Assembly (NCBI GenBank): GCA_025642075.2
Contig: JAODUO010000644.1
Location: forward strand, 154,001 to 218,000
Source: Ridgeia piscesae
Taxonomy: Eukaryota; Annelida; Polychaeta; Sabellida; Siboglinidae
Length of the DNA: 64,000 bases
Direction of reading: 5' to 3'
Shown here in pieces: positions 1-12,700 of this stretch (within the stretch, counting starts at the first letter, position 1; every line of letters starts with the position of its first letter). A model generated the notes under the pieces. The model searched no databases, was not told the origin of the DNA, and was given only the letters and a program-made list of their open reading frames with translations. A program made the position numbers and the translations under genes.

Positions 1-3
1 AAC

Positions 4-44
<41 letters not shown>

Positions 45-221
45 AATCATAATAATGATGACTTCTTATGTGCCAATATTCTCGACAAAACCAAGGGTTA
101 AGCAATTTCGTAATTGTATAACAGTGCGCAAGGTGAAGGTGCTAGGAATCTAAGGAAGATAGGCAGCGTGAAAGAGGTAGACAGAATTAAACTATATTTC
201 CTTCTAAGTGAATAACACAGA

Positions 222-290
222 ATGTGTGTGTGTGTGTGTGTGTGTGTGTGGCGTGTGCGTGTGCGTGTGCGTGTGTGTGTGTGTGTATTA
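222..290. repeat. (TG)n / (GTGTGC)n microsatellite
   Basis: TG run with CGTG interruptions, left of exon 21 on the window map, in PI4KA intron 21. Confidence 0.9.
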
Positions 291-324
291 GAATATGTGA
301 CTGTATATATTTATACACACATAC

Positions 325-330
<6 letters not shown>

Positions 331-409
<79 letters not shown>
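331..409. repeat. (TA)n microsatellite
   Basis: Pure TA run of about 78 bp in PI4KA intron 21. Another (TA)n lies at 1-45. Confidence 0.95.
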
Positions 410-410
<1 letters not shown>

Positions 411-569
411 CACCGCACATGAATGTGTGGATGACAAGTGATAAACAGTAATACATTACACATTGTGGCCTAAACTAGTGTCAATGTGAAGTACTGACAC
501 TGATGCTGCTACAGGTATGAAGCGTGAAGTGTCTGTGATGTTGCCGACACAGACGAGCCATACACTTAC

Positions 570-723
570 CATTTCTGCCTTTTTGTTGAGGAATATCTTG
601 AAGACTTTACTGGTGACTGCAGCGATGCACTGCCACATGCCAGCCTTGTCCTTGATGATCATATTGTTCTCCAGGTAGAGAAACAAACCATGGAATGTGT
701 CGACACAACTACTTTGGGTAATC
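570..723 (-). CDS. PI4KA: PI4KA exon 21 (last in window)
   Basis: Residues 1058-1109. [20 protein letters not shown] then [15 protein letters not shown] match vertebrate [35 protein letters not shown]. Acceptor GTTTTCAG|GATTAC, donor GAAATG|GTAAGT, phase 0. The next exon is outside the window. Confidence 0.95.
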
Positions 724-3700
724 CTGAAAACAAGACCATGATTTATTTGGTATAAATGCAAAAACAAATACAGAAGGAGAGCTACCTCAGTGTTTCATTT
801 GTACATCAATACCAAATGGGGTACATCTAATCATTTTCACTGTGTGCTTCTCTTCTCTTCTCATCACATGCCTACACCAGTTCAGTTGTTTTTCCATTAT
901 CTTCTTGGATGCCCTTAAGTACATCTATGCTAAATTAAAAAAATACATCCTTAATTGTTTCTGGAATATGGGCGCGAACGGCACACAGCAGAAACAAAAG
1001 TGATGCTTTGGCCCAAAGGATTAAAAACCAAGATATCCAGCCAATATGACTGCTCAAAATGCTTTAATCCCTGGCAGATCTGTTCAGTTGAACACCATCT
1101 CAACTTCTCAGTTTGTACACAAACAGAGCACACTGAATGAGGCATCCCTCAAGGTCTGAAGTTTGTACCCAGACAAAATATACTGAATGAAGCATACCTG
1201 AGGGTCTCAAGTTTGTACACAGACAGAGCACACTGAATGAAGTATACATGAGGGTCTCAAGTTTGTAAACAGACAGAACACACTGAATGAAGTATACATG
1301 AGGGTCACAAGTTTGTACACAGACAGAGCACACTGAATGAAGTATACATGAGGGTCTCAAGTTTGTAAACAGACAGAATACACTGAATGAAGTATACCTG
1401 AGGGTCTCAAGTTTGTAAACAGACAGAGCACACTGAATGAAGTATACATGAGGGTCTCAAGGTTGTAAACAGACAGAACACACTGAATGAAGTATACATG
1501 AGGGTCTCAAGTTTGTACACAGACAGAACACACTGAATGAAGTATACATGAGGGTCTCAAGTTTGTAAACAGACAGAGCACACTGAATGAAGTATACATG
1601 AGGGTCTCAAGTTTGTAAACAGACAAAACACACTGAATGAAGTATACATGAGGGTCTCAAGTTTGTAAACAGACAGAACACACTGAATGAAGTATACATG
1701 AGGGTCTCAAGTTTGTACACAGACAGAACACACTGAATGAAGTATACATGAGGGTCTCAAGTTTGTAAACAGACAGAACACACTGAATGAAGTATACATG
1801 AGGGTCTCAAGTTTGTACACAGACAGAACACACTGAATGAAGTATACATGAGGGTCTCAAGTTTGTACACAGACAGAACACACTGAATGAAGTATACATG
1901 AGGGTCTCAAGTTTGTACACAGACAGAACACACTGAATGAAGTATACATGAGGGTCTCAAGTTTGTAAACAGACAGAGCACACTGAATGAAGTATACATG
2001 AGGGTCTCAAGTTTGTAAACAGACAAAACACACTGAATGAAGTATACATGAGGGTCTCAAGTTTGTAAACAGACAGAACACACTGAATGAAGTATACATG
2101 AGGGTCTCAAGTTTGTACACAGACAGAACACACTGAATGAAGTATACATGAGTGTCACAAGTTTGTAAACAGACAGAGCACACTGAATGAAGTATGAGGG
2201 TCTCAAGTTTATAAACAGACAGAACACACTGAATGAAGTATACATGAGGGTCTCAAGTTTGTACACAGACAGAACACACTGAATGAAGTATACATGAGGG
2301 TCACAAGTTTGTAAACAGACAAAACACACTGAATGAAGTATACATGAGGGTCTCAAGTTTGTACACAGATAGAACACACTGAATGAAGTATACATGAGGG
2401 TCTCAAGTTTGTAAACAGACAGAGCACACTGAATGAAGTATACATGAGGGTCTCAAGTTTGTAAACAGACAGAGCACACTGAATGAAGTATGCATGAGGG
2501 TCTCAAGTTTGTAAACAGACAAAACACACTGAATGAAGCATACTTGAGGGTCTCAAGTTTGTAAACAGACAGAATACACTGAATGAAGTATACATGAGGG
2601 TCTCAAGTTTGTACACAGACAGAACACACTGAATGAAGCATACCTGAGGGTCTCAAGTTTGTACACAGACAGAACACACTGAATGAAGCTTACCTGAGGG
2701 TCTCAAGTTTGTACACAGACAGAACACACTGAATGAAGCATACCTGAGGGTCTCAAGTTTGTACACAGACAGAACACACTGAATGAAGCTTACCTGAGGG
2801 TCTCAAGTTTGTACACAGACAGAACACACTGAATGAAGCTTACCTGAGGGTCTCAAGTTTGTACACTGACAGAAGGTAAGTGCACTGGGCAAAGTTGAGT
2901 TTGTTGACAATAGGAATCACTTCTGGTGGAGACTCAAGCAAAGTCAACAAAGCAGTCCTCAGTTCATTCACTTCATTCTGAAACCACACAAACATCTTAT
3001 TAAATTAAACTAAATTATTTATAAACACAACAACAAAGTCATATAGGTAAATGGGTAAATGGAAACAACTTGTGGAGAGATATCAGTATTAAGGTATGAC
3101 AGATTTTAACAGATAGAAACTATCAGAGGTGTGACCAGAGAGAAGCCACATATGAAAGATGTCAGATATGTTGACAGATAGAAGCCACAGATGAAAGATG
3201 TCAGATATGTTGACAGATAGAAGCCACAGATGAAAAATGTCATATGTTGACAGATAGAAGCCACATATGAAAGATGTCAGATATGTTGACAGATAGAAGC
3301 CACAGATGAAAAATGTCAGATATGTTGACAGATAGAAGCCACAGATGAAAAATATCAGATAAGTTGACAGATAGAAGTCACAGATGAAAGATGTCAGATA
3401 TGTTGACAGATAGAAGTCACATATGAAATATGTCAGATATGTTGACAAATAGAAGCCACAGATGAAAAATGTCAGATATGTTGACAGATAGAAGCCACAT
3501 ATGAAATATGTCAGATATGCTGACAAACAGAAGCCACAGATGAAAGATGTCAGATATGTTGACCGATAGAAGCCACATATGAAATATATCACATATGTTG
3601 ACAGATAAAAGCCACATATGAAAGATGTCAGATTTGTTGACAATTAGAAACCACATATGAAAGATGTCAGATTTGTTGACAAATAGAAGCCATATATGAA

Positions 3701-6700
3701 ATATGTCAGATATGTTGACAGATAGAAGCCACATATGAAAGATGTCAGATTTGTTGACAAATAGAAACCACATATGAAATATGTCAGATATGTTGACAGA
3801 TAGAATCCACAGATGAAAGATGTCAGATATGTTGACAGACAGAAGCCACATATGAAAGATGTCAGATATGTTGACAGATAGAAGCCACATATGAAAGATA
3901 TCAGATATGCTGACAGATAGAAGCCACAGATGAGAGACAGAAAGATGTTAGAGATTTTGCCAGATAAAACCCACATATAAGTGAGAGAAAGTAGTTGGAG
4001 ATGTTGGCAGATGACAGGTATAGATGTGACAATGTTTACACAGTGAAGTGACAGATGATGGTGGAGGTAAGTGCCAGATGGTAGAGTTGACAAGTGTCAG
4101 GTGCTGGTGTCACAGCTGTGTTGTGTCTCACCGGGGCCACGCTGTCATCCTTCAGTGCTGATGTGTACTGTAGTTCTGAGCTGAGATGTTCCCGTAGGAT
4201 CAACCGGGGCGACTTCACAGAAATTTCACAAACTCCTTCAAACCACTCCTCAGGCCACAGACCTGTGGCAATGGATCCAGACTCAACATGGCAGCATCAG
4301 CAGCCAGTTACAAGTTACTGAACATCACATCTCTTTATCACATGCCACACTCAATAGCTCCCGGGCGTATCAATCAATTTTTTGACAATCCAGAATGTTG
4401 ATTGACTCTGAGCTTGATCAACCCTTTGGTATTAATGTTCTTCGTTCCAGGGATTCAAGTGCAACAGATCTTGTAATTATTATTAATAGCATGATTGATT
4501 AAACATTACAAGGACAAAACATTTTTGAAGTTCAGCTTCAGCATATTCCTAACATCTATATCCCACTTGTGCACATGTAGTTCAATAATTAGCATAACTT
4601 GGCATAGATTAATTTCTACTGAGTCGACATCATCAAAATTATTTTATTATGAATTCAGCTTATTCAGTGAACATTAGTACCTGCCTTGTTATTGTGGCCA
4701 GACTTTTGTCAAATTCACACATCTAAGAAACATTGGAAGGATTCCGTTATTGCAAATATTGTTACCCCATTCCATACCATTTACTAACCTGATTCTTCAA
4801 CGGCAAATCCCATGACAACACAGTAAAGCCAGAAATCTCTGAACAACTTCTGCAGGCGGGGCTTTGGATCTGTGATTGGTGGCAGTCTTCTTATAAGCTA
4901 CACAACAGAACATTCATGTCATACTTCAAGTATATAACTGATGGCTTCTTCTCATAAGCTGTACAATAGATCTGTCACGCCAATGGCAATAATTGCATGG
5001 GAAGTACCATAGTGATAACACCTGCCTTTGTCGTATCAAAGTGATTACATTTGCCAATGTCATTACACTTGCACTTACACTTGGATTGTGTCTCAGTGAT
5101 TACACTTGCCTAGATGGTGTCTCAGTGATTACACTTGTCTGGATTGTGTCGCAGTGATTACACTTGCCTAGATTGTGTCAGAGTAATTACACTTGCTTGG
5201 ATTGTGTTGCAGTGATTACATATGCCTAGATTGTGTCTCTGTGATTACACTTTCCTAGATTGTGTCACAGTGATTACACATGCCTAGATTGTGTCTCAGT
5301 GATTATACTTGTCTAGATTGTGTCACAGTGATTACACTTGCCTAGATTGCATCGCAGTGATTACACTTGCCAAAATTGTGTCGCAGTGATTACACTTTCC
5401 TAGATTGCATCGCAGTGATTACACTTGCCTAGATTGTGTCGCAGTGATTACACTTGCCTAGATTGTGTCGCAGTGATTACACTTGCTTAGATTGTGTCGC
5501 AGTGATTACACTTGCCTAGATTGTGTCGCAGTGATTACACTTGCTTAGATTGTGTCGCAGTGATTACACTTGCCTAGATTGTGTCGCTGTCATTACACTT
5601 GCCTAGATTGCGTCTCACTGATTATACTTGCCTAGATTGTGTCAGAGTAATTACACTTGCTTGGATTGTGTCACAGTGATTACACTTGCTTAGATTGTGT
5701 TGCAGTGATTACACTTGCCTAGATTGTGTCTTGCCCTAGTTGGAATTACACTTGCCTAGATTGTGTCACTGTGATTACACAGGCCTAGATTGTGTCACAG
5801 TGATTACACTTGCCTAGATTGTGTCATAGTGATTACACTTGTATAGATTGTGTTGCAGTGATTATACTTGCCTAGATTGTGTCACAGTGATTAGACTTGT
5901 ATAGATTGTGTCACAGTGATTAGACTTGTATAGATTGTGTCACAGTGATTAGACTTGTATAGATTGTGTCACAGTGATTAGACTTGTATAGATTGTGTCA
6001 CAGTGATTAGACTTGTATAGATTGTGTCGCAGTGATTACACTTACTTAGGCTGTCCCAGGGCTACACAATGTGCTTCTACTGTGCCACAATTGATGGTCC
6101 AAACGGAGCCAAATTACAATGTTCGTAACAAGAAATTTTAATAATAATGTACTCAAGATTGTACTCACCACTGCAATGACAGGGATGAGTACACCAAGAT
6201 TTCCTGCACTGCTTGATGCCTGTCAACATAACGGTCAGAGTTAGCATAAGCCTATGGTTTATGAAGCATTTGGATATCATATTAGCTTGTCCTGCAACCC
6301 CTCTTTTGCCGACACACAGAGAAAATATAGCATGTACCAGTAAAGGGTGTGTAGAAGAATGATCTTGTTGCACAAATTCACACCAACAACTCTTGAGCTG
6401 CCAGCCCTCTTGTTCCCTCCTTTGCCACCCCAACACCACAACTCACTCATCTCCATTCTTAAGTTAATATCGACAGACTGCAAACAACTACTTATGATAC
6501 TTGTTACACACATACGATTGGCATATTTGTGGTTTTGCACACTCGCATCTATGCATAGTATTGCATACCACATGCACACATACATAGTGATACAAACGCA
6601 TGCACAAACATATGCACAAACACATGCACATACACATACACGTGCCTGCAGCCAGCAGCCACTACGACTGACCTTGAGTGTGGCGGGTGTCTTCTCACTG

Positions 6701-9700
6701 GCTCTCTTGCCCTCCAGACCCAGCTGCACAAACAGCTCGAGCAGCCGCACCAGTAACTCATGCATCTCACTCTCTCCCTCCACATTCGCAGCAATGTTGG
6801 CAAATGCATTGATCACTGCCAGAGACACATGTCTGCAAAAAACACTAACTCATTACACTGGGACATTTATTCCTAGGTGACATCTCTCATTTTAAACATG
6901 CTACTGTCCACGTTATTTGGGCCGCCGACCACTCACAGTGCAGTGGTCAGACTGCTTGGATCACTGGTGATATCTACATAACACTCACCTGAAGCCGTGT
7001 AGTTTGTCATTGGATGTCTTGTTGTAGGCAGAGCTGCTCTCAATACTGATCATGTTGAACATACTCATCACCTCCTGGTGCACTGCCGGCTGAAGACAAT
7101 CACCAGGTAAACATAACTATCATCATTCAAACATGTGACTAATTCATTATGTATTAAGTCCCTACTAACACAGTCAGCAATGATCATTCAAACATGTGAC
7201 TATTTCATTCTGTATTAAGTCCCTACTAACACAGTCAGCAATGATCATTCAAACATGTGACTATTTCATTCTGTATTAAGTCCCTACTAACACAGTCAGC
7301 AATGATTATTCAAACATGTGACTATTTCATTATGTATTAAGTCCCTACTAACACAGTCAGCAATGATCATTCAAACATGTGACTATTTCATTCTGTATTA
7401 AGTCCCTACTAACACAGTCAGCAATGATCATTCAAACATGTGACTATTTCATTCTGTATTAAGTCCCTACTAACACAGTCAGCAATGATCATTCAAACAT
7501 GTGACTGTGTTAACCCTTTAAACATGAAATCAGTCAAACCCGCCCCAAAATATTAGAGTCCTCTTCCAGAGGGATACTTTTGAAACACATTCAACTTTAA
7601 GGGTTAACATATTGGCAATGCATTGTGTGTATTTCTGGCAATCATTACTATTCAAGTTTTCAAAGTTTCATAACTTTTTTCAAACTGCCCCAGTTTTTGA
7701 GTTAGCAAAATGGCGTTGGCTGGTCCGAATCATTTTACTGCAGAAGATGTCTGCCAAAATGTTTGCAGTTCAAGCCATATTGAACATGTTTCAGACATTG
7801 AATATGTGACTTTAGTCAATGCTTCATTTTGACGATTGTTGTTGTTGTTGTCAGAGAAGTGGGGCGGTCAAGCTCATTTTGTAAACACACTACGAGATGA
7901 GTCCCATACTCGGTGTCCCCTATTCTTACACAAAGTCATTATGCTCAACTAGGACATAATACAATGATCAACATTTTTTTAGTTGTATTATAATTATTAC
8001 GGGATTTGTAAATGCTGTAACTTGCGGGACTATTCTGTTGTTTATTGGCTGATGTTTCGACCGAGGCTAGCCGGGGTGGTAGTGGACACATATTCCCGCT
8101 GTATTATGACTGGGCACTAGCTTCTCATGTTGTAAGCTTCCATTGTAGTCAAGTATGTGACATATATAGAAGGTATAATAATAATCTTGGTACCAATATG
8201 TAGGCAATTAAATTGCATTTCAAATAACTAACTTGTGGCTGTAAGAAATGAAGCCTTAAAAAGTTATGTCACATAATATGACATGTTGTAGTAAAATATT
8301 GATATACTGGCGCATCTGTTGCATTATGGTAAACTTTTTTAATTAATAAAAAACATACACAATGTGAATTATATTTTGCTCTTGTTAACTTGCAATAATG
8401 CGCATGATCATTCAGACATGTAACTGTGTAGTCCCATATTAAGCTCCTACTTTCACAGCCAGCAATGATCATCCAGACATGTAACTGTGTAGTTCTGTAT
8501 TAAGCTCATACTTACACAGCCAGCAATGATCATGCAGGCGAGCTGGTCAATGATCAAGACATCAAGCGCTGAAGGTGGTGAACAGAATCTTTGGTGAAAG
8601 ATTTGAAGCACAGACTCAAGTGTCTTCTCAGTGTCTTTTAAAGTGACTGCGATGTGACCAACTGTCAGAATTGTGTTCACAGACGTCAATGTAGATTCCC
8701 TTTAGACACATGACAAAACACATAACACATTTTTGTTGATATAATAATGCTGACTATCACTCTACTGCACTGCCACAGGTCCTACAACAATCCTGCCACC
8801 TGTCACAGTATAACACTGTCACCTGTCATAGTAGAGCACTGTCTCTTGTCATAGTACAGCACTGCCACCTGTCATAGTAGAGCATTGTCGCCTGTCATAG
8901 TACAACACTGTCACCTGTCATAGTAGAGCACTGCCACCTGTCATAGTACAGCACTGTCACCTGTCATAGTACAGCACTGTCTCCTGTCATAGTACAGCAC
9001 TGCCACCTATCATAGTAGAGCATTGTCACCTGTCATAGTACAGCACTGCCACCTGTCATAGTAGAGCACTGTCTCTTGTCATAGTACAGCACTGCCACCT
9101 GTCATAGTAGAGCATTGTCGCCTGTCATAGTACAACACTGCCACCTGTCATAGTACAGCACTGTCACCTGTCATAGTACAGCACTGTCTCCTGTCATAGT
9201 ACAGCACTGCCACCTATCATAGTAGAGCATTGTCACCTGTCATAGTACAACACTGTCACCTGTCATAGTAGAGCACTGCCACCTGTCATAGTACAGCACT
9301 GTCACCTGTCATAGTACAGCACTGTCTCCTGTCACAGTACAGCACTATCACCTGTCATAGTAGAGCACTGTCACCTGTCATAGTACAACACTGTCACCTG
9401 TCATAGTACAGCACTGTCTCCTGTCATAGTACAGCACTATCACCTGTCATAGTAGAGCACTGTCACCTGTCATAGTACAGCATTGTCACCTGTCATAGTA
9501 CAGCACTGTCTCCTGTCATAGTACAACACTGTCACAGTAGAGCACTGTCACCTGCCACAGTACAGCACTGTCACCTGTCATAGTACAATGCTGCCACCTA
9601 TTATGTAACAGTGCAGCCACCTGTCACATAACAGCAATGGCATGGCACTATCACCTGTCAAAGTATAGCATTGGCATCTGTCATACTACAGCACTGCTAA

Positions 9701-12700
9701 CTGTCATTATTACAGTTTTGCCACCTGCTACAGAACTGGTGTGTGTCATGCGACAGAACTGGTGTGTGTCATGCTACAGAACTGGTAAGTGTCATGCTAC
9801 ATAACTGGTGTGTGTCATGCTACACAACTGGTGTGTGTCATGCTACATAACTGGTATGTGTCATGCTACAGAACTGGTGTGTGTCATGCTACAGAACTGG
9901 TGTGTCATGCTACAGAACTGGTGTGTGTCATGCTACAGAACTGGTGTGTGTCATGCTACAGAACTGGTGTGTGTCATGCTACAGAACTGGTGTGTCATGC
10001 TACAGAACTGGTGTATGTCATGCTACATAACTGGTGTGGGTCATGCTACATAACTGGTGTGTGTCATGCTACATAACTGGCGTGTGTCATGATACAGAAC
10101 TGGTGTGTGTTATGCTACAGAACTGGTGTGTGTGCTACAGAACTGGTGTATGTCATGCTACATAACTGGTGTGGGTTATGCTTATAGAACTGGTATGTGT
10201 CATGCTACACAACTGGTGTGTGTCATGCTATAGAACTGCTGTGAGAGATTTGTTACTGTCATTGACGTTATGTAAGTGAACCAGGCAGCTACCAACCATC
10301 TATGCACTGTGTGTGCTGCAGCGGTGGGATGATCATTAAGTCAATGATGTATAAATATGCAGTATACTTGATATACTTGTGAGATGTTGCACTAACCTGT
10401 CGCCCATCTCAGCTGTGTAGAGTCTGTTAGACAGACTGGCCAGGAATGCTTGGACACACTCTTTGTCCACCTGCAGGTGAGCCTTTAAAGCTCTGCAACA
10501 GTAGGCAATGTTAGAGAGTGACAAGGAATGCTTTAAATCACTCAGTCACTCTTGGTGAGACAAGTAGTAAACATGAGTTGGTACATATCCTATGAAACAA
10601 GAGGTGACAAAGTGAATGTTGATTCGTGCACATTCTACTTGACTATATCCCTGTTGAAAGGAGACAACTGGGGGAGTAGCTCACTGAGACACTGTTTATA
10701 ATTACACAGATACTATCACCATGCATATACAACCCTATAGTTCAAGTACACAGTGTCAACCAATAACACTGAAGCTAATGCAGCCAGATGTTGTTCCTGT
10801 AAGTGCTGTGAGAGATGTTGGGTAAGGCAATGGGGTAATGTACCTGCAAATGTTCTCTATTGCACCATCACGCAAGTTCTCAAAGATGATGACAAGCTTT
10901 GACTTGGGTTGATCAGTTGTCACCTGACTGTATGTCTTGTTGTCCTCCGTTGACACAGTGATGCTGAGAGTGCCGCCCTTGGCAGTCTGCTCCGCAGTCA
11001 TGTATCGGTGCAACTTGTTGAGCATTGGTGAAGGGTCAACCAGGAAGTCCCGCAGCGACGCTACCACAGACGCACCCACAATGGGAAACCCTTCCGCCAA
11101 CCGCCCAAGTGTCTACAACAGCTCAATCATTTCAATTTCACATGATTAAACTACAGGACATAGGTGTACACCATAGGACATAGGTGTACACCATAGGACA
11201 TAGATGTATATCATAGGACATAGGTGTACACCATAGGACATAGATGTATATCATAGGACATAGGTGTACATCCAGTGCTTCTGTACTCATGATGCTAACT
11301 GACCAGTCACCAGTGCTTCTGTACTCATGATGCTAACTGACCAGTCACCAGTGCTTCAGTACTCATGATGCTAACTGACCAGTCACCAGTGCTTCTGTAC
11401 TCACGATGCTAACTGACCAGTCACCGGTGCTTCAGTACTCATGATGCTAACTGACCAGTCACCAGTGCTTCTGTACTCATGATGCTAACTGACCAAGTCG
11501 CCAGTGCTTCTGTACTCATGATGCTAACTGACCAGTCACCAGTGCTTCTGTACTCATGATGCTAACTGACCAATTCGAAACCCCCGTGCTTCTGTACTCA
11601 TGATGCTAACTGACCAGTCACCAGTGCTTCTGTACTCATGATGCTAACTAACCAATTACCAGTGCTTCTGTACTCATGATGCTAACTGACCAATCACCAG
11701 TGCTTCTGTACTCATGATGCTAACTGACCAGTCACCAGTGCTTCTGTACTCATGATGCTAACTGACCAGTCACCAGTGCTTCTGTACTCATGATGCTAAC
11801 TGACCAATCACCAGTGCTTCTGTACTCATGATGCTAACTGACCAATCACCAGTGCTTCTGTACTCATGATGCTAACTGACCAATCACCAGTGCTTCTGTA
11901 CTAGAATGCCAGACAGAATGTGTCTGTCTTGTCTGGTTTACTGGTTCTGTGATACGTGGCTTCCCAGCAGAGGATCCTACCCAACTACAAGTTCAAATAT
12001 TAACCTGTAGCTGATTTGGTGCTCACAGACTGACTTACAGCAGTTGCAGGTTCATAGACTCTTTGTCTCTTAGTCTCAATGTAAAGGCATGGTGTGGTTG
12101 GCTAACTATTGAGTGGGTCCTGAGCACAGCAGAGCCTGCCAATGTTCAGAGCTCAGTGTTTCCTTTGTTCCTTTTAAACAGGTTGTGTCTTGGCACCTAC
12201 ACTACTAGACTTTAGTCGCCATATTTCTTTGCCACTAAGATAAGATAAAAAGTGGACTTATTTTTCCAAACCATACAAATACAAAATAATAATATATTTG
12301 ATACAAGTGCAATATACAGTAAGGATCATGGAGACTCCAACTAAGATGTATAGAGTCGCTACCTTTGGACCTACCAATCGTAATTTTTTAACTATGTTTC
12401 TGTTGAATGGAAATGATTACTTGATATTGCCCCTTGTCAGAGTGACAATGAAATGATTTTCTACTTTACCAACTGATCTATTTTCTTTTGGACATATTGC
12501 TGACATCAAACTTTAAATAAATACAAGGATACACCTAAACTAGTAACTAGTTAATCTGCTAGTTTTTAAATAAATATGAAATGGACTAGCCAGTGGGAGC
12601 ACCCACCTGTAGTACAACTAAGACTAACGAGAGAACCCACCTGTAGTACAACTAAGATTAACGAGAGAACCCACCTGTAGTACAACTAGGACTAACGAGA

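Noticed and set aside
187..456. Frames through TA and TG runs near the left edge, at 39094 and at 50728
   Set aside because: Simple-sequence translation (Tyr-Ile and Cys-Val runs) with no gene support.
3089..4093. Minus-strand frames of 149-184 codons in the 39-bp array
   Set aside because: 39 is divisible by three, so one stop-free unit yields a long frame. No exon borders or similarity to PI4KA, and the flanking exons 19 and 20 join in phase without it.
9789..10076. Plus-strand frames rich in Cys and His (repeated CHATELV words)
   Set aside because: Product of the 23-bp repeat, not a zinc-binding protein; no splice signals or conservation.
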